Source: Lachnospiraceae bacterium 3-1
GTDB taxonomy: Bacteria > Bacillota > Clostridia > Lachnospirales > Lachnospiraceae
Direction: 5' to 3'
Assembly (NCBI GenBank): GCA_000403255.2
Contig: KE159592.1
Location: 500,737 to 564,736, forward strand
DNA length: 64,000 nt
Shown piece after piece: positions 28,897 to 38,587 of this stretch (positions are counted from its first letter, which is position 1; each line of letters opens with the position of its first letter). Under the pieces are notes generated by a model. It was not told where the DNA came from, did not search any database, and saw only the letters and a program-made list of their open reading frames with translations. Both the position numbers and the translations under genes were made by a program.

Positions 28897-29685
28897 ATGG
28901 AAAATGAAAAAATATTTGGAATGTATTTTGCAAAAGTTTACCCCATGCTGTTAGCAAAAGCAGAAAGAAAAGGCCGCACCAAAAATGAAGTGAATGAAGT
29001 TGCCTGCTGGCTGACTGGATATAGCAGTGATGACATTCAGAGTTTTCTGCACAGTGATCTAACTTATGGCGATTTTTTCAGACAGGCTCCCGGACTAAAC
29101 CCTGACCGCAAACTCATCAGAGGGACTATATGTGGCGTGCGTGTTGAAAACATTGAGGATCCTTTGATGCAGGAAATCAGATATCTTGATAAGTTAGTGG
29201 ATGAACTAGCAAAGGGTAAAAATTTTGGTGATGTTGTTGAAGCTGTTTTACAGGAAAAAAACAGTGGAAAGACATCCATGTGGAAATGTCCAAAATGTGG
29301 AAGGGAATTTAAGAAAAATGGGCAGAGCCATTTCTGCGGTGAAAAGCCAAAAACCATCGATGAATATATCCTGGGACAAGATAAGGATAAACAGGAAGAT
29401 CTGCAGCAGATTCGCCAAATCCTGCACAGGGCATTGCCGGAAGCGGAAGAACGTATCTCATGGAGTATGCCAACTTATTGGAAAAAGCATAATATTCTTC
29501 ATTTTGCCGCTTCAAAGAAACACATTGGACTGTATCCAGGACCTGAAGCCGTGAAACATTTTGCGGAAGAACTTCAGGGTTACAAAACGGAAAAGGGAAC
29601 CATCCGTATCCCTTATGGCAAAATTGACGCCGCATTGATTGAGAAGATCGCAAAGTGGTGCTGGCAAACTGGAAATCATGCGTAA
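28897..29685 (+). CDS. DUF2200 - zinc ribbon - DUF1801 fusion protein
   Basis: 262 aa in three parts. Residues 1-115 match DUF2200 (MYFAKVYPMLLAKAERKGRT, LTGYSSDDI). Residues about 130-148 form a zinc ribbon-like CPKCGREF...HFCG. Residues 152-262 match the YdhG/DUF1801 fold (RISWSMPTYWKKHNILHFAA, KKHIGLYPG). These are usually separate proteins. AAGGAGG precedes the ATG. Function unknown. Confidence 0.85.
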   Translation: MENEKIFGMYFAKVYPMLLAKAERKGRTKNEVNEVACWLTGYSSDDIQSFLHSDLTYGDFFRQAPGLNPDRKLIRGTICGVRVENIEDPLMQEIRYLDKLVDELAKGKNFGDVVEAVLQEKNSGKTSMWKCPKCGREFKKNGQSHFCGEKPKTIDEYILGQDKDKQEDLQQIRQILHRALPEAEERISWSMPTYWKKHNILHFAASKKHIGLYPGPEAVKHFAEELQGYKTEKGTIRIPYGKIDAALIEKIAKWCWQTGNHA

Positions 29686-29734
29686 ACGTTTGTCACGACA
29701 ATGGTATTAAAATGCTGGTTTTCACAATAGTCAT

Positions 29735-30170
29735 TCATACATTCCAGCAAATTTCCCACTGTTGTAAAAGCTTTTTCCTAGTATCACCAACTCTCCACGG
29801 ACAATCTGCGGATTTGCCAAACAGGAGAGAAGATTTCCTTTTATTCCCTTTGCACGGCATAATACTGGCGATTATTTTATTGGTGAAGGCGACGCTTAGC
29901 GTCTGCACTGTCCTCCAGTAACCTTTCCGGCTGTTGGCTATCCGATGCGCCTGCCATTCTTCTAGCTTTAACGCTCTTAGGTTGCGGCACCTCGTTTTAC
30001 CTTTTTCCATTGTTTCCAATAGATTGCCCGTATCCTGCGCCGGAGCCATTCGTCTGTCTCCATCATCAGTCCTTTCATGTCTGCAAGTTTGTAGTAATTT
30101 ATCCACCCTCTGACATACTTTGCAGATAAAATTACCGCATCCTCTTCTTTTTTGGGTCTAATGGGACACG
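29735..30170 (-). pseudogene. Group II intron reverse transcriptase, C-terminal maturase remnant with frameshift
   Basis: Minus strand reads VRGWINYYKLADMKGLMMET then DEWLRRRIRAIYWKQWKK, the maturase (GIIM/domain X) region of intron RTs. A one-base loss in an A run then shifts to the frame continuing RNLRALKLEEWQAHRIANSR and KGYWRT. The RT catalytic part (YADD) and the intron RNA ends are absent. Clearly a dead remnant. Confidence 0.78.
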
Positions 30171-30206
30171 TTTTAACTTTTCCTTTACATATTTCAAACT
30201 TGCCTT

Positions 30207-30410
30207 TTAAGAGTTATAAAAGAAGCAGAAACCCACAAAGGATATTTTCATATATGGGGAACTGAATCTTATGTAACAAATGGATATCTTGTCGGAACGA
30301 CCGCCGGGAATGTATCTACTCTTTATGGCGTGGTGGAATGTGAGGACGGCTCAATACATAAGGTTGACCCGGAATGTATCACTTTTACTGACAGAGATTG
30401 CAAAGACTGA
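30207..30410 (+). pseudogene. C-terminal fragment of an unknown protein
   Basis: Open frame without a start, ending VVECEDGSIHKVDPECITFT..KD and a stop at 30408. It looks like a genuine C-terminal domain but I do not know the family. It starts where the intron remnant's flank ends. Confidence 0.35.
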
Positions 30411-30566
30411 TTGCAACCCCTCCCTAAAATTGCTATAATGAGGGGAATACAGAGCGGAGGGTTAGGAATGGAAAATAAAAGGGCAGAAATGCTCTTTTTT
30501 TCTGTAAAAAGGCATTTGCATATACGCATAATAGGCGTATAATTATAATTGTAGGGAGGGAACGGT

Positions 30567-30680
30567 ATGAAAACAAAAGACCTGATTAAGCTATTAGAAA
30601 GCAATGGTTGGAAGTTCAAGAGGCACGGTGGAAATCATGATGTCTATGTAAAGGACATGTTAAGGAGGTCAGCAGAATGA
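30567..30680 (+). CDS. hicA: HicA-like mRNA interferase toxin, shortened
   Basis: 37 aa against a usual length of about 58-65. The N-terminal half is intact (MKTKDLIKLLESNGW) and has the catalytic-type histidine in FKRHGGNHDVY. Then the frame jumps to MLRRSAE and stops, so the middle of the double-stranded-RNA-binding-like fold (usually ...IPRHKEINE...) is missing. GAGGGAAC precedes the ATG, and ATGA overlaps the hicB start. Probably inactive. Confidence 0.75.
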   Translation: MKTKDLIKLLESNGWKFKRHGGNHDVYVKDMLRRSAE

Positions 30681-31075
30681 AAAAAGCATATCCAGTTATT
30701 CTGTCCCAGGGAGAAAAATTTATTGTGGCATATGTGCCGGATTTTGAAATTAATACACAAGGTACAGATATCGCCGATGCAATCGAAATGGCAAGGGACG
30801 CAATAGGGGTTGTTGGAATTGATATGGAAGATGATGGGGAGTCTTTACCAGAGCCAACAGCAGTATCAGCGGTAAAGGTTGGTTCGGCGGCGGATATTGT
30901 GACGCTTGTTGATGTGGATTTCGGAGAGTATCGCAGAAAGAACGATATGAGGGCGGTCAAGAAAAACTGTACAATACCGTCATGGCTGAATTTTGAAGCC
31001 GAAAAAGCAGGGGTAAATTTTTCAGCGATATTGACGGCGGCACTCAAAAACGAGTTAAAAATTCAAAGCCGATAA
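30677..31075 (+). CDS. hicB: HicB antitoxin
   Basis: 132 aa. The N-terminal partial RNase H-like fold reads VILSQGEKFIVAYVPDFEIN and AIEMARDAIG. The C-terminal half ends in a ribbon-helix-helix type region (IPSWLNFEAEKAGVNFSAIL). AAGGAGG precedes the ATG, which overlaps hicA. As DNA-binding antitoxin it should repress the hicAB promoter. Confidence 0.88.
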   Translation: MKKAYPVILSQGEKFIVAYVPDFEINTQGTDIADAIEMARDAIGVVGIDMEDDGESLPEPTAVSAVKVGSAADIVTLVDVDFGEYRRKNDMRAVKKNCTIPSWLNFEAEKAGVNFSAILTAALKNELKIQSR

Positions 31076-31087
31076 ATAACTAGAAAA

Positions 31088-31128
31088 GTAGAGCGTTGCT
31101 CCCCTACCAAAGTTTGCAAACGCTCTAC
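31088..31128. other. Hairpin after hicB
   Basis: GTAGAGCGTT (31088-31097) pairs perfectly with AACGCTCTAC (31119-31128). There is no T tract, so it could be a weak terminator or an inverted-repeat relic. The following stretch to 31296 holds no supportable gene. Confidence 0.5.
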
Positions 31129-31296
31129 AGTCACACACGCCAAAAGAAGTATGCACACTTATTGTATCTCTTTTTGGTGTGGTTGTCAAACACTGAAAGG
31201 CGGTGTGATAGTGTATTACAAATTCATCCTTACGTACCAAAAGCCTCGAACCTTTAAATCCCTTTTTGATAACAGCTTTAAGCTCCATATCAGCTT

Positions 31297-31660
31297 TTAA
31301 ATCATCCCCAACAGGGATTTCCATGTTTTATTTTTAGCAGTAACTACGCCATCTGGATTTTTATACCCCAGGATATTCTTCTGGTAAAGTTTAACCGCTG
31401 CTTCCATGCCTTTTCCAAAACAGGGCGGCTCCCCCTTGTCAGCTTCGATTTCCCCTGTATAATACCCCAGGACTTTTAGCCTCCTTTCCAAAGGCGTGAC
31501 CGCTGCATGGTATTTGTGGCTGCTTTTTGACACTGTTACCGTGTTGCAAATGGTTTGGTCCCCGGCAATGCCGTCTGCATGGGAGCCAGTGGCCTTTTGC
31601 ACGTCAAGGATAAACTGCCGCTGCGTATAGGCGACGTCCTGTTCCTGTCTGGTTATTCAC
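31297..31660 (-). pseudogene. Phage lysin / amidase C-terminal peptidoglycan-binding fragment
   Basis: Open frame with RQFILDVQKATGSHADGIAG and LERRLKVLGYYTGEI, then GKGMEAAVKLYQKNILG and a final TWKSLLGM. This matches the tandem peptidoglycan-binding repeats of clostridial phage amidases. The catalytic N-terminal part is missing, and the 5' side is joined to a histidine kinase fragment in another frame. Confidence 0.65.
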
Positions 31661-32374
31661 GGCACGGCCAAATAAATCAATGTCAAGGGTAAGACTGTCC
31701 ATAAGCAATTCCGCATAGCCTTTAATTGGTGAGAGTGGTGTTTTCAAATCGTGCGTAATATTTGCAATCCACTCTCTGCGTATGCGTTCTGTATCTTGCT
31801 GAACCTTATCACTGTGACAGATTTCTGCATCCATCTTATTAAGTGCCCCATAGATTTCTCCAAAAACGCCTCTTTCCGGCAGCATAGTATAAGAACGCAT
31901 CGAAACATTATGGATACCTTTTGCTATTTTACCAAGATGTCTGGTAAGCCAAAATCCATAAAAAATCACAAAAAGAATAATAGCACACAAACCAAAAAAT
32001 ATTCCCATACGGAACAATGGCGAAAGCCGTCCCACATTCTCACCATTATAGTAAAGCATATATTTCCCTATCGCATAAGGAAATCCGATTAAATAACTCC
32101 ATGTTTCCCCTGAATCTTCATAGCTGTTTACAAAAACGGTATTCCCCTGCTGATAAGCACTTGAGCGGAGCAAAATCAGTTCAGATGCGGAATATCTCAC
32201 TGGATAACTCTCAGGCTTATTATGGCAAAAAACCTCCTGCCCTGTTTCATCAATGACCTGAAGCCACAACCCGTATTCATCTAACCTCTCAAGCCCTATT
32301 TCTTCTATTTTGACATTGCCGTTATCGTTCTCCATCCATATTGAAAAATTATCTGTAAACCTGTAAACATTCAC
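31604..32374 (-). pseudogene. VanS-like sensor histidine kinase, truncated at both ends
   Basis: 256 codons. An extracytoplasmic sensor part, a TM segment (MGIFFGLCAIILFVIFYGFW), a HAMP-like region and the H box WIANITHDLKTPLSPIKGYA are present. The frame runs into lysin sequence after DLFGRAVNNQTG, so the ATP-binding domain is missing. The N-terminal side starts inside the response regulator's last codons. Produced by deletions between neighbouring genes. Confidence 0.82.
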
Positions 32375-32753
32375 GACTGATTACCCGTCCTAAATTCTCC
32401 GCCAAATACCGTAAAATTTCAAATTCCCGTGCGGTTAATCCGATTTCCTTATTATTCTTCATTACCCTACAGCCGTCAGTATCTATCATCAGTTCATCAT
32501 TTTTTGAAGAAAGAAATAAAATCGGACAATGGGAAAATTCTCGAATTTTTTTGCACACTTCATATCCGTCTATGTCGGGCAGCATAACATCTAAGATAAT
32601 AATGTCTAGGTGAATTTCCTTACACGTAATTACAGCGGATATACCATTATCAATTTTAGTAATATTGTAAAAACCTTCTATGTTTAGAGCTTTTTCAAGT
32701 AAATCTAATATATCTGGCTCATCATCAACAAGCATAATTTTATACCTATTCAC
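32349..32753 (-). pseudogene. OmpR-family response regulator with internal and C-terminal deletions
   Basis: Begins at GTG with AAGGAGGG upstream. The receiver has DDE and the phosphorylation site DIIILDVMLP. After FLSSKNDE the sequence jumps directly into the effector domain (LTAREFEILRYLAENLGRVI), losing the conserved lysine and the last receiver helices. It ends at the recognition helix. It cannot fold as a normal regulator. Confidence 0.82.
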
Positions 32754-32958
32754 TGAACCGCGCCCTCCTTTTGTTTTGTAGTTTCACCCACATTGTCCTT
32801 GTATCTTCTATCATCTGGTTTTTCAGAGCCTTTCGGGATAAGCCAAGTATTCCCCATCTTTCAGCGCCGATAATACGTCCCATATTACAATATTGCAATA
32901 CACGCTTATCTGAAACCTCCCATTTTGCAGCGGTTTCCTTTATAGTCATATAATCCAT
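32746..32958 (-). pseudogene. Excisionase-like helix-turn-helix protein, frameshifted
   Basis: Starts MDYMTIKETAAKWEVSDKRV, a MerR/Xis-type HTH common in Firmicute mobile elements. After AERWG the expected continuation NTWLIPKGSEKPDDRRY is found only in another frame, implying loss of one base in a G run. GAAGGTG precedes the ATG. Its end overlaps the response regulator start. Confidence 0.72.
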
Positions 32959-33062
32959 TTTACACCTTCATCATTACACATTATATTTCGTTTATCAGAA
33001 GAATACAAGTTGCACAAATAAATATCCTCTTACAACACCATAAAATAGGCGACAGGGTTTGA

Positions 33063-33253
33063 TTAATATGACCTGCCGCTTGTAAGAGGATTAGTGTACC
33101 TAACCTTGCGGTACTGCTTTAGATAGTCGAAGTGCCGCTGTCCCCATATGCCTATGGGCTGTTCTTCTTCGGTGGATAATCTTAAATCTGGGATGCGATA
33201 CCGTTTTTTTTGTGGTATGCGCCGCCCAACTGTTCAAATAGTGATTTTAAGGG
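33063..33253 (-). pseudogene. TnpV-like transposon protein remnant
   Basis: Two frames together read SLFEQLGGAYHKKNG and RIPDLRLSTEEEQPIGIWGQ then RHLDYLKQYRKV, the well-known TnpV pattern of Tn4451-like elements. A frameshift and an early stop (GRSY) make it non-functional. It marks an old mobile-element scar beside the ABC cluster. Confidence 0.75.
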
Positions 33254-33366
33254 AAAAACATAACATAAACACCCCTTATATTTCTAACTATAAAAACAGT
33301 GTAAATGAGTAGTGACAACTCTACAGACAAATTCATTGACCCTGTTTAGATTTATTGCAATTATAG

Positions 33367-34236
33367 TTATTTGTTCGTAAGATAAATGTAAGCATCCTCC
33401 AGCGTTGCTTCACAAGAACTGCATTCCATTTTTGGTGGCGTTTCACTGATTACTTTCATTTGTAATTCGTCCCCTACATACTGTTTCGATGAAACATGAT
33501 ATTTTTTTTCCAGTTCCCTTGCAGTCCCTTCATCTTTTGTTTTATAAATCCAAATATGCCCTCTTGCCTGTTCCAATAATTCTTTCATGTTTCCTGAATA
33601 AAGGAATTTCCCATTTTTCATAACTGCAAGCTGATTGCAGGTAGCTGCCAAGTCTTCCACTACATGGGTGGAAAACAAAACGGTACGCCCTTCTGAAAAA
33701 TCAACCAACAGATTTCGGATACGGATACGTTCTTCAGGGTCTAATCCAGTTGTTGGTTCATCAACAATTAGAAATTCCGGCTCATTTAAAAGCGCCTGAA
33801 TAAGCCCGACTCTCCGTTTCATGCCGCCCGACAACTGTTTCATCTTCTTTCTGCGATGCCCTGACAGGCTTGTCTTTTCAAGATAATATTTGATGCGTTC
33901 TTTATATGTTTGTCTGGGTATGCCGGATAAGTCCCCCATATATTCCAGACATTCTTGTACTGACAGGTTTGGATACAGGTCTATCTCCTGCGGCAGATAT
34001 CCTATCTTTCTCTGTATTTTTTCAAAATTCCCCTCGCTGTAAAGCATTCCATCTAAGGTTACTGTACCACTGGTTGGTGATAACACAGTTGTTAGCACCC
34101 GCATAAGCGTTGTTTTTCCTGCCCCGTTTTCCCCCAGCAGCCCAAAGATTCCCTTTGGGATTTCCAAATCCGCATGATTGATTGCTGTTACATCATTTCG
34201 GAATGTTACTGTTAAATCCTCTATCTTAATTCCCAT
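33367..34236 (-). CDS. ABC transporter ATPase (export type)
   Basis: 289 aa. Walker A GENGAGKTT, signature LSGGMKRR, Walker B LIVDEPTTGLDP and H-loop FSTHVVED. The ATG at 34236 with GAGGTTAAG upstream is preferred over a longer open frame. It is the last gene of a four-gene unit: kinase fragment 36060, permeases 34909 and 34241, this ATPase. The form resembles bacteriocin-immunity or antibiotic exporters. Confidence 0.9.
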   Translation of the reverse strand: MGIKIEDLTVTFRNDVTAINHADLEIPKGIFGLLGENGAGKTTLMRVLTTVLSPTSGTVTLDGMLYSEGNFEKIQRKIGYLPQEIDLYPNLSVQECLEYMGDLSGIPRQTYKERIKYYLEKTSLSGHRRKKMKQLSGGMKRRVGLIQALLNEPEFLIVDEPTTGLDPEERIRIRNLLVDFSEGRTVLFSTHVVEDLAATCNQLAVMKNGKFLYSGNMKELLEQARGHIWIYKTKDEGTARELEKKYHVSSKQYVGDELQMKVISETPPKMECSSCEATLEDAYIYLTNK

Positions 34237-34240
34237 AGTC

Positions 34241-34909
34241 TTAACCTCTTTTCTTAATGATTTTAGGCAATACTGCCACTGCCATAATTCCAATACTAAT
34301 ACAAACAACTTTCCCATATATCCAGCTAAAATCACTGATGTTCTCTAATTTTCTGAAAGAATAGGAAAACAAGTTCCATGCTTTAAAGGTTCTGTCACCG
34401 ATGCTCGAATTTGTAATCAGCCACAGCACCATGCAGCCCCCGATTCCCACCCACATATTCCGAAACAGGCAGGAAAATAGATTTGATAAAAGCCCCCAGA
34501 AGCCAAGCGTGACAGCGATAGCTGCAAGATATACAAAGAACTGGCATATTTCATTTTCTATACCACTTTGCCCCATCCCATTTATGTTTGGATTTTGGAA
34601 TAGAAAAAACAATCCATATGAGGCGACTGCGACAGCCAGTAAGAACATTTCTTGTATCACAATCCGTCTGTAAATAGAATTCATTCTTTTTTTTACGGGA
34701 CATAGCCGCCAGATTTCCGACCGCTTGCTGGCAATTTCCTGCGTATAGGTATCTGCACAGAATGTGAAGGCAAGGATTGCCATTGGGGCTTCTAACGCAA
34801 TCCCTATTTCATCAGAATAAGTTATCCCTCTGACAAGGCTTAAGATTACGACAAAAAATACTGCATAAGCCTGCTTTTGGAAGGTCAGGGAGATTTTCAT
34901 TTCACGCAT
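34241..34909 (-). CDS. ABC exporter permease, second subunit
   Basis: 222 aa with about six TM segments. The ATG at 34909 overlaps the stop of the preceding permease (TGATG) and AAGGAGG lies before it, so translation is coupled. Not assigned to a named family; it probably forms the membrane part of the exporter with the larger permease. Confidence 0.8.
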   Translation of the reverse strand: MREMKISLTFQKQAYAVFFVVILSLVRGITYSDEIGIALEAPMAILAFTFCADTYTQEIASKRSEIWRLCPVKKRMNSIYRRIVIQEMFLLAVAVASYGLFFLFQNPNINGMGQSGIENEICQFFVYLAAIAVTLGFWGLLSNLFSCLFRNMWVGIGGCMVLWLITNSSIGDRTFKAWNLFSYSFRKLENISDFSWIYGKVVCISIGIMAVAVLPKIIKKRG

Positions 34910-35973
34910 CAATATACCCGCCTCCTTTTCCATATCTGCATGGAAAGAAAGATGATGCAGATTGCGGCTAAGATGAGGAAACTCTGATTCAGCAATGCCA
35001 TTGGCGGAGGGGCGGTGTCAAAAAAACCTCCTGGGAACCGCACCATAATCGCTAACGGTCTGCCATAATATCCATAGATGCCTTCCGCATTCCTGCTTCC
35101 CATATTGGAATACACGATATAAAGAAACAAAAGCGGCACTGCTGGCAGCGGGCTTTTAAACAGCAATGAAATCAAGCTGTAAACGCTTACAATCATCAGC
35201 ATATTGGGCAGGATATAGAAACAGCTTGCCAATAAAAAGTCCATCAAATGAACCTCAAATCCTCTGTTTCTCGTTGATACAAGGCAAATACCAAAGAATA
35301 TAAGATTTAGGACTGCACATATGATCAGGCAGACTGAAAAACCGCCTCCCACTTTTCCTGACAGATATTTTCCTGCGCTGACAGGCTTTGTATGAAGAAG
35401 CTCATAGGTGTTTCTCCTCGTATCCTGCATAAATAAAACAGACAATAAAACGGTTGCGAAAAATCCCATAAACAGCCCTGCAAAATCAGCAAATTTTCTG
35501 GAAAAGTAGTACGAAAATGCCCTGTTTTCCAGTTTCTCTGAAATATAAGAATTGATTTCTTCACGGGTTCCTTTATGGTAGGCTGTATTCTCATACTCAT
35601 AATATGCATTGTAAAATCCATACCCTTCCAGATGGTCGCAGGCTGTCTTAAGATTCATTCCTTTCATTTCCTCAATCACGGACCTCGCCTCCTCATTGTC
35701 CATCTCGAATTCGGAAGCTAAGACTTCCTTTATCCGTTCTTCCCACATCTCCCGCCGCAGCTCTTTCTCCGTCGACACATATCCGTCAAAAACATCTCCA
35801 TCCCGATAGCTTTGCGGATAATCATTCACAATGGTTTCCCCTTCCCTGAGATAATGGATGTTCAGATAGGGGCTTACATTTTGAAATACCATAAAAACAC
35901 CGATAATGATGCCAAGCCAGAGCAGAGGGTTCTTTATATAATTTTTTACCTCTCTTTTCAAAATTGACCGCAT
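34909..35973 (-). CDS. ABC exporter permease, first subunit
   Basis: 354 aa. One N-terminal TM segment, then a large extracytoplasmic loop of about 130 residues (INSYISEKLENRAFSYYFSR at its end), then five more TM segments. GAAGGAGG precedes the ATG at 35973. Typical of ABC-2 type permeases with a big outer loop. First gene after the kinase fragment. Confidence 0.82.
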   Translation of the reverse strand: MRSILKREVKNYIKNPLLWLGIIIGVFMVFQNVSPYLNIHYLREGETIVNDYPQSYRDGDVFDGYVSTEKELRREMWEERIKEVLASEFEMDNEEARSVIEEMKGMNLKTACDHLEGYGFYNAYYEYENTAYHKGTREEINSYISEKLENRAFSYYFSRKFADFAGLFMGFFATVLLSVLFMQDTRRNTYELLHTKPVSAGKYLSGKVGGGFSVCLIICAVLNLIFFGICLVSTRNRGFEVHLMDFLLASCFYILPNMLMIVSVYSLISLLFKSPLPAVPLLFLYIVYSNMGSRNAEGIYGYYGRPLAIMVRFPGGFFDTAPPPMALLNQSFLILAAICIIFLSMQIWKRRRVY

Positions 35974-36059
35974 AACTTTGCCTCCTTCATTTTTTAGTGA
36001 TTCTATTGTAAAAGAAAAATCACAACAGAAAGACAATAAAAAGAAAAGCGCCGGATTGC

Positions 36060-36671
36060 TTACGCAATCCGACGGAACATTGCTGTCACCACAGCCCCTC
36101 CCTGCTCATCATTTCCTAAAACTAATTTCCCTCCATGTTTTTCACAATACAGCCTGCTGATATACATTCCCAGTCCAGCATGTTTCAGGCTGTCTTTTAC
36201 ACTCTGCCCATAGAACGCTTCCGTAATTTTTTCTGCATCTTCCCGAAAACCATCGCCGTCATACATGACACAGATACTTAATTTTGCATACCCAGCCTTT
36301 ACCATAATAATAATCTGACGTTTCCCATGACGCAGGGCATTCGACAGAAGATTTTCCGTTACTTCTAAAATAATTTCCTTATCCCCATAAAATTCTTCCT
36401 TTGATTCAGACACTTGTAACATACATTGTTTCCCATACTCTTTTTCCAAAATGGAAAGTTCTCCCTGAATATCCTTCTCTAATTGTCTGGCAGAAATATT
36501 CTCTGGGGTCAGCCGCCGATTTTCTAAACTGCTCAATTTCCGCATTGTTTCTACAAAGGCATCCATACGTTCAATCTGGCGTCCGCTCTCTGACAGCATT
36601 TCCATTGCCTGTTCCATATCGATATCTTCGCTTGGCAGATATTCCATCAGCATTTCATGATACCCTTTCAA
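36060..36671 (-). pseudogene. Histidine kinase, catalytic half only
   Basis: 203 codons that begin just after where the phosphoacceptor helix should be (GYHEMLMEYLPSEDIDM). The ATPase domain is intact: N box VTENLLSNALRHG, G1-like YDGDGF, G2 HAGLGMYISRLYCEKHGG. The N-terminal sensor, the H box and a partner response regulator are missing upstream. Probably a 5' truncation of a regulator of the ABC genes behind it. Confidence 0.75.
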
Positions 36672-36806
36672 TCTTCTTTCGGCAAGTAAAGTTGAATATA
36701 ATTTTGAGTTTTGTCCTTATCCAGTGTCATGCTTAGCAAAAGTTCTAATCTGTATTATCCTGGTATTTTTACATCACTGACCTAAAATTACCCTGTCTAA
36801 ATTGCA

Positions 36807-37547
36807 TCAGTCTTTTTCATATCCATTTCTTCGATAAAGTACTAAAAATACAAGAATGCTAATGATTAATTCTCCGATAAGCACTGCGATATCCAGAGGT
36901 TTTAACGTATATGACATTCCCTCTGCAAATCCACTTGCCATCTCTGTCAACACTCCAGTAAACAAAAACCCTGAGATATGGTGCAATTTTTCGGAAAGAT
37001 TTCCAAACATTGGAATCATCATAAACACGATCACCAATGGATAAGAAATCAAATTTGCATTCATCTGATTTTTGGCGCAGAGACCAACAATCATTCCCAT
37101 TACACAACTAATCAGAGAGGCTACCCCACTGACCAGTAAGAAAGCCACGACAGATACCTGACTCATAGAAATACCACTAATCGCCAATACCACAATATTG
37201 ATTATATTCATCAACACAAATGGAAATAAAATACTTCCAATAAAATACTGCATTCCAGTAACTGATGACGTCATTAAGACCCGTAACGTATGTTTCTCTT
37301 TCTCTTCTGCAATGGCAGTCCCTACCATCAAGAATCCATCCATACACAAATTAAGGGAAATTCCCAAACTAAGGATCAAAGACACCAGAATGGGTGATAA
37401 ATCACCTCCCGAATTGATGCTATATAAAATTTTGACTATCCATACCATCGCCACAGTTAGAAGCGGCCCGATCATAATCGCTGTATTGCGGCTGATACAA
37501 ATCCATTTAATCTGTGCAACTGCTGTTAATTTATTAATATTATCCAT
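36807..37547 (-). CDS. ABC-2 type permease
   Basis: 246 aa with six TM segments. The start MDNINKLTAVAQIKWICISR and the centre IAEEKEKHTLRVLMTSSV are typical of ABC-2 exporters. 13 bp after the ATPase gene. With the LytTR pair upstream it forms a regulated export unit. Confidence 0.87.
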   Translation of the reverse strand: MDNINKLTAVAQIKWICISRNTAIMIGPLLTVAMVWIVKILYSINSGGDLSPILVSLILSLGISLNLCMDGFLMVGTAIAEEKEKHTLRVLMTSSVTGMQYFIGSILFPFVLMNIINIVVLAISGISMSQVSVVAFLLVSGVASLISCVMGMIVGLCAKNQMNANLISYPLVIVFMMIPMFGNLSEKLHHISGFLFTGVLTEMASGFAEGMSYTLKPLDIAVLIGELIISILVFLVLYRRNGYEKD

Positions 37548-37560
37548 ATTAAAACTCCTC

Positions 37561-38427
37561 TCACATACTGGCTAATCCAAGGGATGCCCCTGTTACTTGT
37601 AAAAATACATGTTCCAATGTTGGCTCACAAGAATGAATACACTGTATTTCATCTCTCTGCATCCATTCTGAAATTTTTGCAATATTTTGAGGACTTTGCT
37701 CTAAGACGACTTCTTCCTGATTATCCAAAAGTAGATGATATTTTTTATTTTGATTATATTTCAGGCAAAGTTCTTTGGGCGATCCACACTCGACAATTTT
37801 CCCCTGATACAAAAGTGCAACTCTATCACAAAGTTTTGTGGCTTCTTCCATATTATGTGTAGTCAAAAAAATTGACATACCTTCTTCTTTCAGTCCCAAC
37901 AACATTTTATGAATCGATACCGCAGTCGATGGATCTAATCCGCTTGTCGGCTCATCAAGAAATAAAATTCTTGGCTTATGAAGCACTGCCCTGGCCAAAA
38001 CAAGTCTTTGCGTCTGTCCTCTGGAAAGTTTACCTGCCGGCTTTTTACGATGTTCATACAATTCCACCTGATGTAAGACTTCCTCCACTCTTACAATGGG
38101 AACTCGCCATATTTTTGCAAACATACTTAAATTCTGCCATACTGTCATTTTCTCATAAATTCCGCTTTGATCAGAAACCACGCCAATTTTTTCATAAATT
38201 GATTCGTCAATATTAACCGTATCTGTATCAAGAATTTTCGCCTCTCCAGATGTTTGCCTTAACTGTCCTGTGATTATTTTTATCGTGGTAGTTTTTCCAG
38301 CGCCCGACGGCCCTAAAAATCCAAGAATTTCGCCTTTATGAAGCGTAATATTGATATCCTTAAGCGCCAATTCCGTCTTATAGCGCTTAGAAATATGTGA
38401 TAAATCCAGCAATACATTTTGTTCCAT
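37561..38427 (-). CDS. ABC transporter ATPase (ABC-2 export)
   Basis: 288 aa. Walker A GPSGAGKTT, signature LSRGQTQRL (Gly-Gly of LSGGQ replaced by RG), Walker B ILFLDEPTSGLDP, H-loop LTTHNMEEA. The arginine in the signature is common in lantibiotic-immunity-like ATPases. It follows the LytTR-regulator gene; direct repeats of the LytTR type lie in the gap upstream. Confidence 0.9.
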   Translation of the reverse strand: MEQNVLLDLSHISKRYKTELALKDINITLHKGEILGFLGPSGAGKTTTIKIITGQLRQTSGEAKILDTDTVNIDESIYEKIGVVSDQSGIYEKMTVWQNLSMFAKIWRVPIVRVEEVLHQVELYEHRKKPAGKLSRGQTQRLVLARAVLHKPRILFLDEPTSGLDPSTAVSIHKMLLGLKEEGMSIFLTTHNMEEATKLCDRVALLYQGKIVECGSPKELCLKYNQNKKYHLLLDNQEEVVLEQSPQNIAKISEWMQRDEIQCIHSCEPTLEHVFLQVTGASLGLASM

Positions 38428-38536
38428 AACATAACCCTCTTTCTAAATATTTTCTTTATAATTGCCCTGTTTTTCTATCGCAGAGTAATTATGATGGAAG
38501 TATCGTATCATGTTTTATCACCTTTATGCTGAGTTC

Positions 38537-38565
38537 TGCCTGAATGATATACTATATTGCCTGAA
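38537..38565 (-). promoter_or_regulatory. Direct repeats of LytTR-site type upstream of the ABC exporter genes
   Basis: TGCCTGAA on plus at 38537-38544 and again at 38558-38565, exactly 21 bp apart. Two 9-bp-class repeats with a two-turn period are the usual form of sites for LytTR regulators. The cognate-looking regulator gene ends 23 bp further upstream. Confidence 0.6.
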
Positions 38566-38587
38566 ATGCCCTGTTAAACGCTGTCAT

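Noticed and set aside
31055..31324. 89-codon minus-strand frame opposite the end of hicB
   Set aside because: Overlaps hicB and the hairpin with no recognisable domain.
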